A stretch of DNA of 64,000 bases, taken from Anthoceros angustus (taxonomy: Eukaryota; Streptophyta; Anthocerotopsida; Anthocerotales; Anthocerotaceae). The notes below the pieces were generated by a model. It was not told the DNA's origin. It did no database searches and saw only the letters and a program-made list of their open reading frames with translations. The translations under genes and the position numbers were made by a program. Shown piece after piece: positions 35,520 through 46,833 of the stretch. Numbering within the stretch: position 1 is the stretch's first letter; each line of letters opens with the position of its first letter. The DNA lies in assembly GCA_010909165.1 (NCBI GenBank), contig MU008193.1:482376-546375 (forward strand), given 5' to 3'.

Positions 35520-36230
35520 TCAAATCAAAAGCTTGAAGGCCAACAAGAGGAGAAATACAATGACTACAACCAGCAAACACATGACCATCATCGAGCAGCT
35601 TTTGCCAGCTCGTTGGCTAACCAGACCCATTTTCTTCTGTGCCATCTGCAGGACAAAAAAGAAGCATAAGGAGAGAAACTTCGAGACGTGTGTATCATAC
35701 AAAATAGTACACGATTCACCCACCCGCAAGCGATTGTTCGTGGCATCTGCATCCTGGTCAATGTCATCCTGCAAACCCCAAACAACACCCAACCTCGTTA
35801 TCCAAAAGGCAAACAGCACCGTGGATGATGCTGGGGTGGGGACGGTGAAAATTGTTCACCAGGTAAGGTCTAACAACCGTACCAGGAGCCGCGTATGCAG
35901 GTCCAATTCCTCATTCACGGCTAGAGCAATATGTTTCGTGCTCAGAACTGTTGCTTCCAGTCCAGCTAGATCAGCATCCTGCTCTGCAGGATAGCTCACA
36001 GACCGTGTCCGTTAGCTACAAGACACAACATGTGAACTAAGCATCGCGGCGTCCAAAGAAGACCAGACTTGCTCCCGACAAGCTCCGCTCTAGAGTCAGC
36101 ACCATACCTTTCATAATCTGCCTCTGAAGATGGATAACACCCAAGTTGTCAATGTCAGAGGTCCGGCTCGTCTCCACTGCATGGCTCCGACCATCGCGAG
36201 AAAGCAAATTCGCCCTGCTTTTGGGATCTC
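35520..36230 (-). CDS. SYP5-family syntaxin-like SNARE, C-terminal half only
   Basis: Qc-SNAREs of this family act in vacuolar and endosomal fusion. In-phase exons (complement) are 35520-35645, 35724-35768, 35883-35983 and one ending at 36108 that extends to about 36180. They encode DNLGVIHLQRQIMKEQDADL and then LEATVLSTKHIALAVNEEL. Next come LHTRLL-DDIDQDADATNNRLR and, after MAQKK, a C-terminal membrane anchor of about 20 hydrophobic residues. The order matches Arabidopsis SYP51/52. In plants the SNARE motif continues for about 20 residues before the anchor; here it is compact. The N-terminal helical domain is not recognisable between 36230 and 36560, where AT-rich foreign-looking sequence begins. 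The gene may be truncated, or its 5' exons may be too divergent to see. Confidence 0.75.
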
Positions 36231-37458
36231 GAGGTGGCCCCTGCGATGCCATCGCACCCCACAAAACAAGAACAGGCCGAAAGGCCCCCGGCGGGGGGCA
36301 GGGCGGGAGGGAAGGGGGAGAGGCTTGGGTTCCTGTAATAAGGAGTCCTCCCTTCAAGGAGTGACATCCAGGCTTGGGTTCATCTGAACTCCACAGTCAA
36401 GCGTCCTTGGGACGGATCACTGCTCGGATGGAGTGCCATCGTGCTATCCATTCCCCGCTCCAAGGTCCATGGTCCTCTTGGGCTTCCCGTTATAAAATCA
36501 TGCCCTCGTCTCCGCAGTGTGCGGGGCCGCCTCTCAATGTGGGACTGCAATGTAGACTTTGAAACATCTATATATGTAAAAGGTTTTCAAATTCTCTAAA
36601 AACAAAAGGCGACAAAGTACCTAAAATAAAGTGTATGCATCCAAATAATTCCTTTTGAAAAATGTAGGTGTAGGTGTTCTTTAACATAGGTAGATCCTAT
36701 TAAACGAACTCAAGATTCATCCCACTACGTCTCCTTCTCCATTCACCCTTTGTAGGCTGGAAAGAGCAGACCTTGTGTGGTAGCCGAAGCCACTTGCCAA
36801 TTTTGCATACACACGGTTGCGTTGGAGAAAGAGATTACTTTTGAGCATTTTTTTTTCAAATGCAGTTCATTTTTTTGCTCCAAGTGTATCTAGGTACCTA
36901 TTCATTTTGCTGCTATAGAAGTAACATGAAGAAATAGTTACATTAGAAAAATATGATAAAATATATAATACTTGAGTCCTTGTGTTCGGGTGTCAGCTAC
37001 TTGAAAGAGGAGTATGTGGTCCATATATACGAGTACGAAGAATCTTTGTTTCATTTTTTATAACGTAGTCTCGCATGAAAGGAAGTCACACATTGTTTTT
37101 TGGGGTGAATAGTCTCGCACATAAGAACTCACTCATAAGAGTTCGACACACGTGCACTTCGTGGGACGAATCTATCCATGTAGATTGTTTTGCCTAGTGT
37201 TCATTTGCTTTGTCATGACTCAATAGGTCATTGATTTGCAATGTCTGAATAATTAGATAAAGTTTATGAGATCGCCGTGAGAGGGTCTATTAGACACTAA
37301 TTTAAGAATTTTAAGTTATATGTTGTAAAATGATTTACTAAACTGAAAGAGGAGCGTGTGAAGAGAGTTCAAGCGAAACAAGTTATTATGATTGATTTAA
37401 ATGTGAAAGACACAAAAAAATTGTGATTAATTGGCAAGCAGTTATTAAAGATCATAAT

Positions 37459-37620
37459 CTTAACTTACCTTCATGGACCTTCATTGTTTGCTGTGTTATT
37501 AAGAAACAGTTACAAGGATGCTATATGGATAGTTTTTCACTTAACTTACCTTCATGGACCTTCATTGTTTGCTGTGTTATTAAGAAACAATTACAAGGAT
37601 GCTATATGGATAGTTTTTCA
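37459..37620. repeat. 81-bp direct tandem repeat, two copies
   Basis: 37459-37539 and 37540-37620 are almost identical (one G/A difference in GAAACAGTTAC versus GAAACAATTAC). The unit is divisible by three, so the plus frame stays open across both copies (37423-37656), with a Cys-rich repeated peptide and no known similarity. Confidence 0.9.
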
Positions 37621-37947
37621 CTAGAAATTAAGCGTTTTTTGAAAGTTCTTGTATGATTATTGTATTCACAGCCGATTCGCATGCACAATTTTCATGTTTT
37701 GTAATTCATAATGCAAAACCCTTAGCTTGAACTTATCAATTGAATCATGTATTCTCTATTGTTATCTTTTGTGATTGTTTATTGTATTCATCAAATCGAA
37801 CCCATTAGAAAACAACTCACAATGTAGTATAATTATTTTAGTTTCTTACTTCAACTGGATTAGCTTAGATTTTTTTACTTTAGCTTGATTGACTAAATAT
37901 TTATTAATTTAAAAGAATATTTGTTTTGGTTGATCTAAACATAATTC

Positions 37948-38360
37948 ATGAATAAAGATAATAAAGATGGAGAAATTTTCATTATATTGGGACCTATGTT
38001 TGACAGCAAGACAAGTTGTCTTTTAAGAAACAAATAATTAGAGAGAGATGCTGGTAGATTAGCCATATTAGTCAAATCTAACAAAGATATAAAATATTGA
38101 ATTAGTGCAGTAGTATTACATGCAAGGAAACAATCAGATTGTATAGCTATAGCTGAATTGAAAAGTTTAAAATCAATAATTGGGCAAAAACAATTTGATA
38201 GGCTAGAAACCATTGGTTTAAATGAAGCTCAATTCTTTCCTGATTTATTACAATTTTGTGAAGAAATGGCCAATAAAGGAAAGAAAATTACAGTAACAGG
38301 ATTAGATGGGGATAGTTGTATAAAACCATTTGGACAAATGTCAGAATTGATTCTATTAGC
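37948..38360 (+). pseudogene. Second thymidine kinase-like sequence, intronless and broken
   Basis: One plus-strand frame reads through the TK1 fold: IFIILGPMFDSKTSCLLRNK, then stop, then LERDAGRLAILVKSNKDIKY, then stop. It continues with the [23 protein letters not shown] segment and TVTGLDGD. The P-loop Ser/Ala-Gly before Lys-Thr has become Asp-Ser. The catalytic DEAQ is NEAQ. The region after GLDGD lacks the expected basic residues. Two in-frame stops and these changes make an active kinase very unlikely. There are no introns at the positions used by the gene at 21319, and composition is AT-rich, so it is not a simple DNA copy of that gene. After ELILLANKV the frame passes directly into Copia protease sequence. 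Confidence 0.85.
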
Positions 38361-39790
38361 CAATAAAGTTGCTATGAAGAAACCCTCTTCATCAACTCCT
38401 TCTGCACTCACAGTATGCTTGGCCTCATCCAAGCCTTCTAATCTTTACTGGTACTTGGATAGTGAAGTTACCTCACACATCTGTCATATCAAAAACTCTT
38501 TTGAGTCTTATTCCCCAATCACAGAACATCACTCTGTTCTTTTGGGTGATGATCACAACCTCCCAATAGTTGGCATAGGTTCAGTTGTTCTCAGATGTTC
38601 TACAGGTCAGACTCTCCACTTACGTCATGTCCTTCATGTACCAGCCATGTGTAAAAATCTAGTCTCTGCCGCTAGTTTGTGTCACGACCATACTATGCAA
38701 GTCACACTTTCTGCAGATAGTTGTCTTATTTCTTTTGTCTCCAATAAGTCACATGTCATCTGCCTAGGCACACAGGAGGATGGGCTATATAGACTTTCAA
38801 CCCAAGTGGGTCGCACACATTCCACAAATGTAGCGTCCCACAATTCTACTGTACCTAGCCATACCATGTTATGGCATTGTCGTCTTGGTCATCCCAATAG
38901 CCAAAAATTAATACAAATGTCTAAGGCATGACACCTCTATATATCACCCTGCCTTTCTCACATTCAACACCTTCCTTGGTGTGAGACTTGTGTCATTACA
39001 AAGCGACATCAAGCTCTTTTTCAGAACATCTTTCCCCAGAGGGCTACATCACCTCTCGAGCTTGTTCACACAGACATTTGTGGCCCTATCTCTACACCTT
39101 CTTTCAGTGGTAGCAGATATTTTTTGACCTTCATTGATGACTACTCCCGCTTCACTCTTACTTATATCCTTAATCACAAGGGTGATACTTACCATTTTCA
39201 AGGATTACATGGCCTAGGCGGAGAGATTAACGAGATAAGAAACTCAAAACCTTACGTTTCGACAATGGTGGTGAGTTTACATCTAAACAATTTGAGGACT
39301 TTTGCCGAGCTGAAGGTATAGCTCAACATCTGACTGTTGTTTATACTCCTCAACAAAATGGCGTGGCTGAAAATAAGAACTTACGTCTTCAAAAGATCAC
39401 TGGCTGCTTGTTAACCCAAGCTCATTTATCCAAAGTTTATTCGGCAAAGGCTCTCCTCATAGCCACATATCTCATGAATCGACTGCCTACCTCCGCAGTC
39501 CAAGGTATGACACCTTATGCCTTTACTGGCAAGAAGCCCTCTATTGATCATCTCTGCATTTTTGGATTTCCGGCCTATGTCTTTATTCCTAAAGCATTGC
39601 GAAAGAAGCTTGATCCTAAAGCGGCCAAATACACCTTCATTGGTTATATGGAAGGCATCAAGGGCTATAAACTATTTGATCCTTCCACAAAAAGACTTCT
39701 TGATGCTCGCAATGCCAATTTTCATGAATATCACCTATTTTCTCCTTGATGGAGATGCCTCTTTCCTAGGCTCACCACTCTTCTTCTTTC
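38361..39790 (+). mobile_element. Copia retrotransposon fragment, copy 1 (protease-integrase)
   Basis: The plus-strand frame at 38361-38931 carries a protease remnant (YWYLDSEVTSHI, where DSGAT is expected) and the GAG-pre-integrase block (LWHCRLGHPNSQKL). A TGA at 38929 interrupts it. The integrase continues in other frames: HTDICGPIS and FLTFIDDYSRFT (first Asp), FDNGGEFTS (second Asp), TPQQNGVAENKN (Glu) and the C-terminal IFGFPAYVFIPK and FIGYMEGIKGYKLFDP blocks. The sequence stops there. No reverse transcriptase, RNase H or LTR was found. The element is a dead fragment joined upstream to thymidine kinase sequence. Confidence 0.85.
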
Positions 39791-41334
39791 TGATTTATTA
39801 CAATTTTGTGAAGAAATGGCCAATAAAGGAAAGAAAATTACGATGTGATTAGATGGGGATAGTTGTATAAAACCATTTGGACAAATGTCAGAATTGATTC
39901 TATTAGCCAATAAAGTTGCTATGAAGAAACCCTCTTCATCAACTCCTTCTGCACTCACAGTATGCTTGGCCTCATCCAAGCCTTCTAATCTTTACTGGTA
40001 CTTGGATAGTGAAGTTACCTCACACATCTGTCATATCAAAAACTCTTTTGAGTCTTATTCCCCAATCACAGAACATCACTCTGTTCTTTTGGGTGATGAT
40101 CACAACCTCCCAATAGTTGGCATAGGTTCAGTTGTTCTCAGATGTTCTACAGGTCAGACTCTCCACTTACGTCATGTCCTTCATGTACCAGCCATGTGTA
40201 AAAATCTAGTCTCTGCCGCTAATTTGTGTCACGACCATACTATGCAAATCACATTTTCTGCAGATAGTTGTCTTATTTCTTTTGTCTCCAATAAGTCACA
40301 TGCCATCTGCATAGGCACACTAGAGGATGAGCTATATAGACTTTCAGCCCAAGTGGGTCCCACACATTCCACAAATGTAGCGTCCCACAATTCTGCCGTA
40401 CCTAGCCATACCATGTTATGGCATTGTCGTCTTGGTCATCCCAATAGCCAAAAATTAGTCCAAATGTCTAAGGTAGGACACCTCTATATATCACCCTGCC
40501 TTTCTCACATTCAACACCTTCCTTGGTGTGAGACTTGTGTCATTACAAAGCGACATCAAGCTCTTTTTCAGAACATCTTTCCCCAGAGGGCTACATCACC
40601 TCTCGAGCTTGTTCACACAGACATTTGTGGCCCTATCTCTACACCTTCTTTCAGTGGTAGCAGATATTTTTTGACCTTCATTGATGACTACTCCCGCTTC
40701 ACTCTTACTTATATCCTTAATCACAAGGGTGATACTTACCATTTTTTCAAGGATTACATGGCCTAGGCGGAGAGATTAACAGATAAGAAACTCAAAACCT
40801 TACGTTTCGACAATGGTGGTGAGTTTACATCTAAACAATTTGAGGACTTTTGCCGAGCTGAAGGTATAGCTCAACATCTGACTGTTGTTTATACTCCTCA
40901 ACAAAATGGCGTGGCTGAAAATAAGAACTTACGTCTTCAAAAGATCACTGGCTGCTTGTTAACCCAAGCTCATTTATCCAAAGTTTATTCGGCAAAGGCT
41001 CTCCTCATAGCCACATATCTCATGAATCGACCGCACCTCCATTCAAGGTATGACACCTTATGCCTTTACTGGCAAGAAGCCCTCTATTGATCATCTCTGC
41101 ATTTTTGGATTTCCGGCCTATGTCTTTATTCCTAAAGCATTGCGAAAGAAGCTTGATCCTAAAGCGGCCAAATACACCTTCATTGGTTATATGGAAGGCA
41201 TCAAGGGCTATAAACTATTTGATCCTTCCACAAAAAGACTTCTTGATGCTCGCAATGCCAATTTTCATGAATATCACCTATTTTCTCCTTCAGTGGGAGA
41301 TGCCTCTTTCCTAGGCTCACCACTCTTCTTCTTT
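39791..41334 (+). mobile_element. Copia fragment, copy 2 (tandem duplicate)
   Basis: This repeats copy 1 in the same orientation with an offset of about 1547 bp and only scattered substitutions and small indels. It starts within the thymidine kinase-like segment (GATTTATTACAATTTTGTG) and ends at the same integrase C-terminal point as copy 1. Here the GAG-pre-integrase frame stays open to 40766 because the TGA of copy 1 reads GGA. A frameshift after FKDYMA still breaks the integrase. It lacks RT and LTRs. Confidence 0.85.
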
Positions 41335-41789
41335 CTGCAGTCCTTCTCCATGTGATTTGGAATTCTGCACCAACTACAACACAATTTTTTGAAGGATTAA
41401 TTGATGGGTAACAAAAGATTAATTGATTATTTTGACGACATAGATTTACCCATTGATTAATGAACAAAATTAAGAAATATAAAAGGAGGATACATTGAAT
41501 AATGGTTGATTATTTAGATTGCTTGGAGTTTATAATTTAAATTAAAAGACTAAAAGAAGGGATGAAATAATATTTCATGATAGGAAACTAAGTTTGTGTA
41601 TCATAATTTCCTGTCACGAAACATTAACTTAAAAACTAAGTTCATAGCAAAGAAGCTTGCTATGAAAACTTATGATGTTTGATAATTGGAAATGGAAACG
41701 AAGACTTTATTATAAAAAAAGAGTTGGAAAAACCCATCCACTCCAAAAACAAAGGGGGGGAAACCCAACAAAGAGCCCCATGCCAAGGG

Positions 41790-42545
41790 GACTAGCCCCC
41801 ACGATCACGCGTTTCAAAACTACCAACTGCCCGAAGAACTTCGTGGTCAAGGACGTGAAAAGGCCTACTTACCACCGGTGTCGAAGAAGTTGCATCTCCC
41901 GCGCTCGCTGTCGTTCTGTACACTGCGTTGGCCAATGCCCTCTGGAGAGCGATGGAAACCCTCAGCCGGAAGAAAGCAACAATACAAGAAAGGGGAAGGC
42001 CAATCCCATCCTTGCGGCTATGATGAGCCTTGGCGCAGGCCTTAACGAACTGAGAGAAATCCTTGCCCATGGCTTCGTGAGTCTCGATGGCAAGGGGGAT
42101 GAAGGCGTGGCCGTCCTGCATAGGACAGTACTTGTGGACCTTAGCTGTCGCGCATCCCTCCGCCGCCCAACCTGGAGGGTTAAGAATAACATGTTTGCAG
42201 ACACTGTCCAGGGTGGGATTGGTTACAACCACATCAGCTACCAAAACCTGATCCCCCCGAGTCAAAAATAGATCAACCCTAAGCGAAACCTCGTTGAGTA
42301 GGGTGTAAGGGCACTCCCTAAATGGAAGGAACCCACCTTTTCTAGCAATAGAGAACAGACGTCCCGGACGGCGTCATGCGTGGCGATATGCTGCCCACCC
42401 CCGGGACAGCGAGCCAAGTGCATCTTGGAGTTATCGAGAGGGGCCCCGCAGCTGCAAGTTGAAAGAGCAAGCTAGAGGATGGACCAAGCCCAGGCAAAAA
42501 CGCATCGCGGAGAAAAAAGTTGCTAGTGCGATGCGGGCGGCAGAT
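41790..42545 (-). pseudogene. C-terminal end of a non-LTR retrotransposon reverse transcriptase-like protein
   Basis: On the minus strand 42460-42270 reads CSCGAPLDNSKMHLARCPGG, then HIATHDAVRDV. This is the cysteine/histidine block that follows RT in many plant and algal retroelement proteins. After a frameshift, 42265-41792 continues VADVVVTNPTLDS, then KVHKYCPMQDGHAFIPLAIETHEAMG, and ends near RVSIALQRALANAVYR. These match the restriction-like tail of that family. The upstream RT domain is missing, apparently cut off where the LTR-related sequence begins at 42551. Confidence 0.7.
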
Positions 42546-44111
42546 TACGGTGTGGTACTGCTGGCGTGACGGCGGCGTGCGATCCGTGTCGTTGTGGTAT
42601 GGGGTCCGATCCCAAGAGAATGACCTTCTCGTCTGATTTCCTACTCGGTTCGTCTAACTTACCCTTTGGCTGCGTTTGGCAACCTTCCAACAGCCTGTTA
42701 TGGGCGACCGTCGCCTCGCGCGCCTTCCAGCGGACTCTACCGGCGACATCGGGCACGGGCGTGGGTGGAACCACTCCGAGATTGGCTATCCGCTTTACGG
42801 CGGTCGAGGTTAAATATTACCCTCCACCCCATCCGTATCACTCACCTGGTTACAACTGCGCGATTTACGTTATGTCTCACTAGTACATTAACACGATAAT
42901 TTTTGAAGGGGGTGAATAATCTCGAAGGGGGTTTTCCGCAAATAATCTACGAAGGGGTTTTGATGGGCCCTAAAGCAGTTTTGAAGGCATTCGGAAAAGC
43001 GACTCGAAAAAAGGTGTCACCGGTAAAGTTACTACTTTCCATCCGGCAATGTTTGTGTCGAATGGTGGTGCAAACTCGAACCTAGGGAATGATGCAAAGT
43101 AGGAGCGGTGAGGAAGGCCGTTCTGCGGGCGAGACGGTAAACTCGGTTTGGGATGGAAATGTGGTTTTGTTATGACACCACAAAAGCCACAGACGGTATT
43201 TCCTAACACGAAACATCGACCGGACTTACAACATTAACTCGGGACCCGGGAAAAAGCAGATTTCGGTTCACTCATCCCGAGTTCAATCCATCGTCATCAC
43301 TTGGTCCACTTCTCCTCCATTGTCATCACTATCTTGATGACACTTTCACTCGCGGGTTGTATGAAGCCACGCAACTCATGAGCTTATCCCTTATCGCTTT
43401 TTGTCCACCGCATACGGATGTTTGGTCGTTCAACACAAACCCATGTCTGGGATGGTATTTCATTCACAAATACCTCCTGTATGTTTTTAGGTAATGGATC
43501 TTATTCCCTTTTTCCTCGGCATTGGACGGATGGGTTACCACTCTGGCGGACTATGTGTTCACATATCTCCTTCATACGCATCTATGTGCTCGGTCCGATA
43601 CTAGTGGATAAGAAAGTGAGGTCGTGGTGCGTTTAGCTTCACGTCAATGACCTCCCAATCCGAATGGCACGTATGCATGTCCGTATTGCAGCCTTTGCAT
43701 CCCTCTCGGTTCCGTTATGTCCCCATTCATCCGTGCCATTTCCGTTGCCTTCCGCATTTTGATATGCCCCAAATACATATCACTGGGAGGTCCCTCAATA
43801 ATGCCTCATCTAGCAAAGCTTCATCCGCACTTGAAGTGGTCATGTATGATCCACTTACGCGTGAAAACCACTTCCAAGGACGTAGCACTAGCCCAATGTT
43901 ATTCTCCACAACGATAGCAATCTCCTTCCGGTCCAAGGCTTCCCACCACTTATACTCTTCAGGTCACCTATGGATGCAAATCTTTTAACCCTTCACGCAA
44001 ATGGGCCACACCTTCCATCGGTGATAGGATACGTTCCTTCTTGTCCCCCTAGCTTCACCCGTGCACCGTAGGATGGTGCTAAGGGAGGCCGATCGGCCGC
44101 CCTCCCCATGC

Positions 44112-44470
44112 TCTGCTCATGGGCGGCCGGCGGCGCCCTCCCCTAACACACCACGCCCATGGGCGGCCGGCCCCTAACACACCACCCATGGGCGCGGCCG
44201 GCGCCTCCCCTAGCACACCGCCCATGGGCGGCCGGCGCCCTCCCCTAACACACCACCCATGGGCGGCCGGCGCCTCCCCTAGCACACCGCCCATGGGCGC
44301 CGGCCGGCGCCTCCCCTAGCACACCGCCCATGGGCGCCGGCCGGCGCCTCCCCTAACACCACCGCCCATGGGCGCCGGCCGGCCCCCCAACACGCCATGC
44401 CTTGCCCATGGGCGCCGGCCGGCGCCCTCCCCCCCTGCCCTACCCATGGCGCCGGCCGGCGCCTCCTCTA
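44112..44470. repeat. GC-rich minisatellite with a CCCATGGGCG(G/C)CCGGCGCC core
   Basis: About ten units of roughly 30-42 bp alternate a palindromic part (CCCATGGGC, GCCGGC) with CTCCCCTAACACACCAC. Unit length varies by small indels. Each unit can form strong hairpins. Short frames on either strand read as MGG-rich peptides and are not genes. Confidence 0.9.
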
Positions 44471-46214
44471 GGCTGTCTTCAGAAAATAAATATTTAGCGC
44501 CTCAAGAGAGTTTCAACCATGGATTGTTGGTCTAGTGTTTGGGAAATAAGTGTAGTAATGAATAGGTTTGTGTTCAAACCTCGTGCCTCCTAACAAGTTC
44601 AATTTTGTTGATTTTAAGGATGCTTGCATGGGCGCATGGGCAACTAACTTTGTTCATTTTAAGGACGTTGGCATTGCCTTAAAGCCCAAGTGGTTGCATT
44701 GAGTGCGGAAGGTTGAAGACCACGGTGGCGACCTTTTGGATGAGGTCGGACCCTAGATCTTTGTGGCGATCGACACCGTCGGGACTGGGCCCAAGAATGA
44801 TACTATTGAAGGCGAGCAAGCAATGGAGAGCGACAACGAGGCGGAGGATATGGACCGCCTCGAATATGGCGGTGGTACTTGACTCGATTTGGCGCAAGGC
44901 ATGGATGAGTCGCCGGGCCGCACTCTTGAATGGCTATTGTCGATGCCGATGACCACTTCCTCCTTAGATTGTTTGTTGCAATGTTCTCACGACCACTTAA
45001 ATGAGACTCCGCTAATGCAGATTGTTTTCATTGTGTTCCACCACTTGAAAGTAAAAGTTTTCGGTTGTAATAAACATATGAAAATGGCAGCCCTCTATGC
45101 ATTCTACTAAAGCATAAGCGGGCCCACACCCTCATGCTCCAGTTCTCGGGTGTAGACTTGAAAGTGCATCTTTTATCAAAGATATGACCTCGGAAAGGTG
45201 TGTGCATTATCAAAGTAGGGCACATATCTTTGTTCTAGGTAAGGTGTTCTTCGTGACAAGGGGTCTTTGTCTCGGCGAAGGGGTCGATTATATCCCCTTC
45301 AAAATTATCGGTAATGATTACCTGCTGGTATATAGCCGAACGTTTAAGGACTCGTTCTCGTCCCAATGTTCTCTTTCGCTCTCCCATGACTCCCTCGCCG
45401 TTCCACTTTTGTCGACCTCGTCCGCACCCAGAGGTGCCTGGTTGAAGTTGCGTGTCCGGTGTGTGTGGGTTGCAGCACCTTCGCGTTCGCAACCGCCAAT
45501 CTGTCCAGTCCAGGCTCTACATGCCCTCCCGAGTGACTGGCTAGCTACGCCTGCTCTGGTCTGCTGGCCGTCGGGATCCTACCCTGGAAGAGAGGGTTTC
45601 CTGGGTTCTCCACACTTGCACTCACCACCACGCATTAGGGTCCATCACCAGAACCTGGATAATTCTCTCCGGAGTAGTCCGCCCGCTCGGTGACTCGGGA
45701 CTCGCGTAAGTACTGGACTCACAAAAGCCTGCAAGTGTAATGCAGCATTAACCCCAAAAGAAAGATCACATTACTAGGATGGCAACCCTCCTCTTATACT
45801 ACGTTCCGAGGTAGTGCCTTTATTACACTCCTAAATTGGTCCCTCTTTGCTAGCTAACTTACGCACCTTGATGGCCCTTGTCCCGTGGCCTTATCTCGTC
45901 TACGGTGGGGTACATTGCTAACTATGAGTGACCTCCGGCATAATCCCCATCTCTGGCGCTTGAGGGGCGCCCAATCGGATTATCCTTGACCCCCGGAGTC
46001 TCGCGGAGGCCCTTCCCCTTCCTCTAACCCGGTCAAGCTACGCCACTGGAGGTGGAGTGACAACGGCTGTTACTATTAAGTCCTCCTCCTCGCTGTCCCC
46101 CAATGCTCTGGTGGGTCCCTTCCCTGGGGTCCATCTGAGGTCTGTTCGTCTTGGGCTGGTCGAGCCTGACCCCCGACCAATTCCGTCCCTAGCACTGGAG
46201 GTCGGACTTCTGCC

Positions 46215-46430
46215 GTCCTCACCTCCGGAGTCCGGACCACTACGTCCGTCCTCTCCTCCGGAGTTCGGACCATTGCATCCGTCCTCTCCTCCGGAGTCCG
46301 GACCACTGCATCCGTCCTCTCCTCCGGAATCCGGACTTTTGAAACCAGACCCTCCTCAAGCATCCGGACTTCCAAGTCCGGGACTGCCCCCGATATCCGG
46401 CCTTCTAAGTCCGGACTTGCCTTCTAGGAT
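46215..46430. repeat. TCCGGA-containing short tandem array
   Basis: About eight units of CCTCCGGAGTCCGGACCACT type, partly 36 bp long, sit in an open plus frame (46057-46512) that reads PPESGPLHPSS repeats. The frame is probably fortuitous, because the array belongs to the LTR family seen at 8530-8712. Confidence 0.75.
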
Positions 46431-46780
46431 CCCATGTCCCCTTGCGGTGTCTCTCTCTCCCTTTCCGGCCTTCCCTCCTATGGAGCACCTTCCCCTACAC
46501 CCCCCGTGCTAGGCACTGGGTGCGGAGGACCTACCTCCTGCTCTGTCGTGGTTGCTCCGCCGTCTTCTCCCGACCGCCTTTCGTCCGTCGGGCCCTCCTC
46601 GCTACTGCTCCCATCCCCGAACCGGGCTCCCAAGTTCCCTGCAGCCGCGCTTTCTCCGAGATCTTCTTCTCTCCAGGTCCCCTCCAACTCCTCTGATGGC
46701 CCCGCAACCTCGGTCGCCTGGTGGACTGCACCCACCGCCCTCAGGAGCTCCGCGTGGTAGTACGCAAAGTCCGAGTCGAC

Positions 46781-46833
46781 CTACGTGGGATGCCATCCCA
46801 CGTAGAGGAGGCCATTGGCCTCCTCTACGTGGG
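46781..46833. repeat. Two overlapping perfect palindromes
   Basis: 46781-46805 is a perfect 12-bp inverted repeat around one base (CTACGTGGGATG, C, then its complement). 46797-46833 is a perfect 18-bp inverted repeat around a single T. They share nine bases, so only one hairpin can form at a time. Confidence 0.95.

Larger units (their letters stand above)
36560..41750. other. AT-rich island of about 5.2 kb
   Basis: From about 36560 base composition drops abruptly to roughly one-third G+C. It returns near 41750, while the genes on either side are about half G+C or higher. The island contains a broken thymidine kinase, two tandem Copia fragments and an 81-bp tandem repeat. 36560-37940 and 41340-41750 otherwise show no gene. 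The composition suggests an insertion of different origin, or a transposon-rich patch shaped by C-to-T decay. Confidence 0.8.

Noticed and set aside
41702-42271. Plus-strand frame of 199 codons at the edge of the AT-rich island
   Set aside because: The minus strand carries the recognisable reverse-transcriptase tail; the plus frame is its shadow.
44079-44319. Glycine-rich protein frames on both strands
   Set aside because: They are translations of the GC minisatellite and change with each unit-length indel.
46057-46512. Proline-rich repeat protein (PPESGPLHPSS) as a real gene
   Set aside because: The repeats are the TCCGGA array shared with the noncoding LTR at 8530-8712. There is no signal peptide or gene context.
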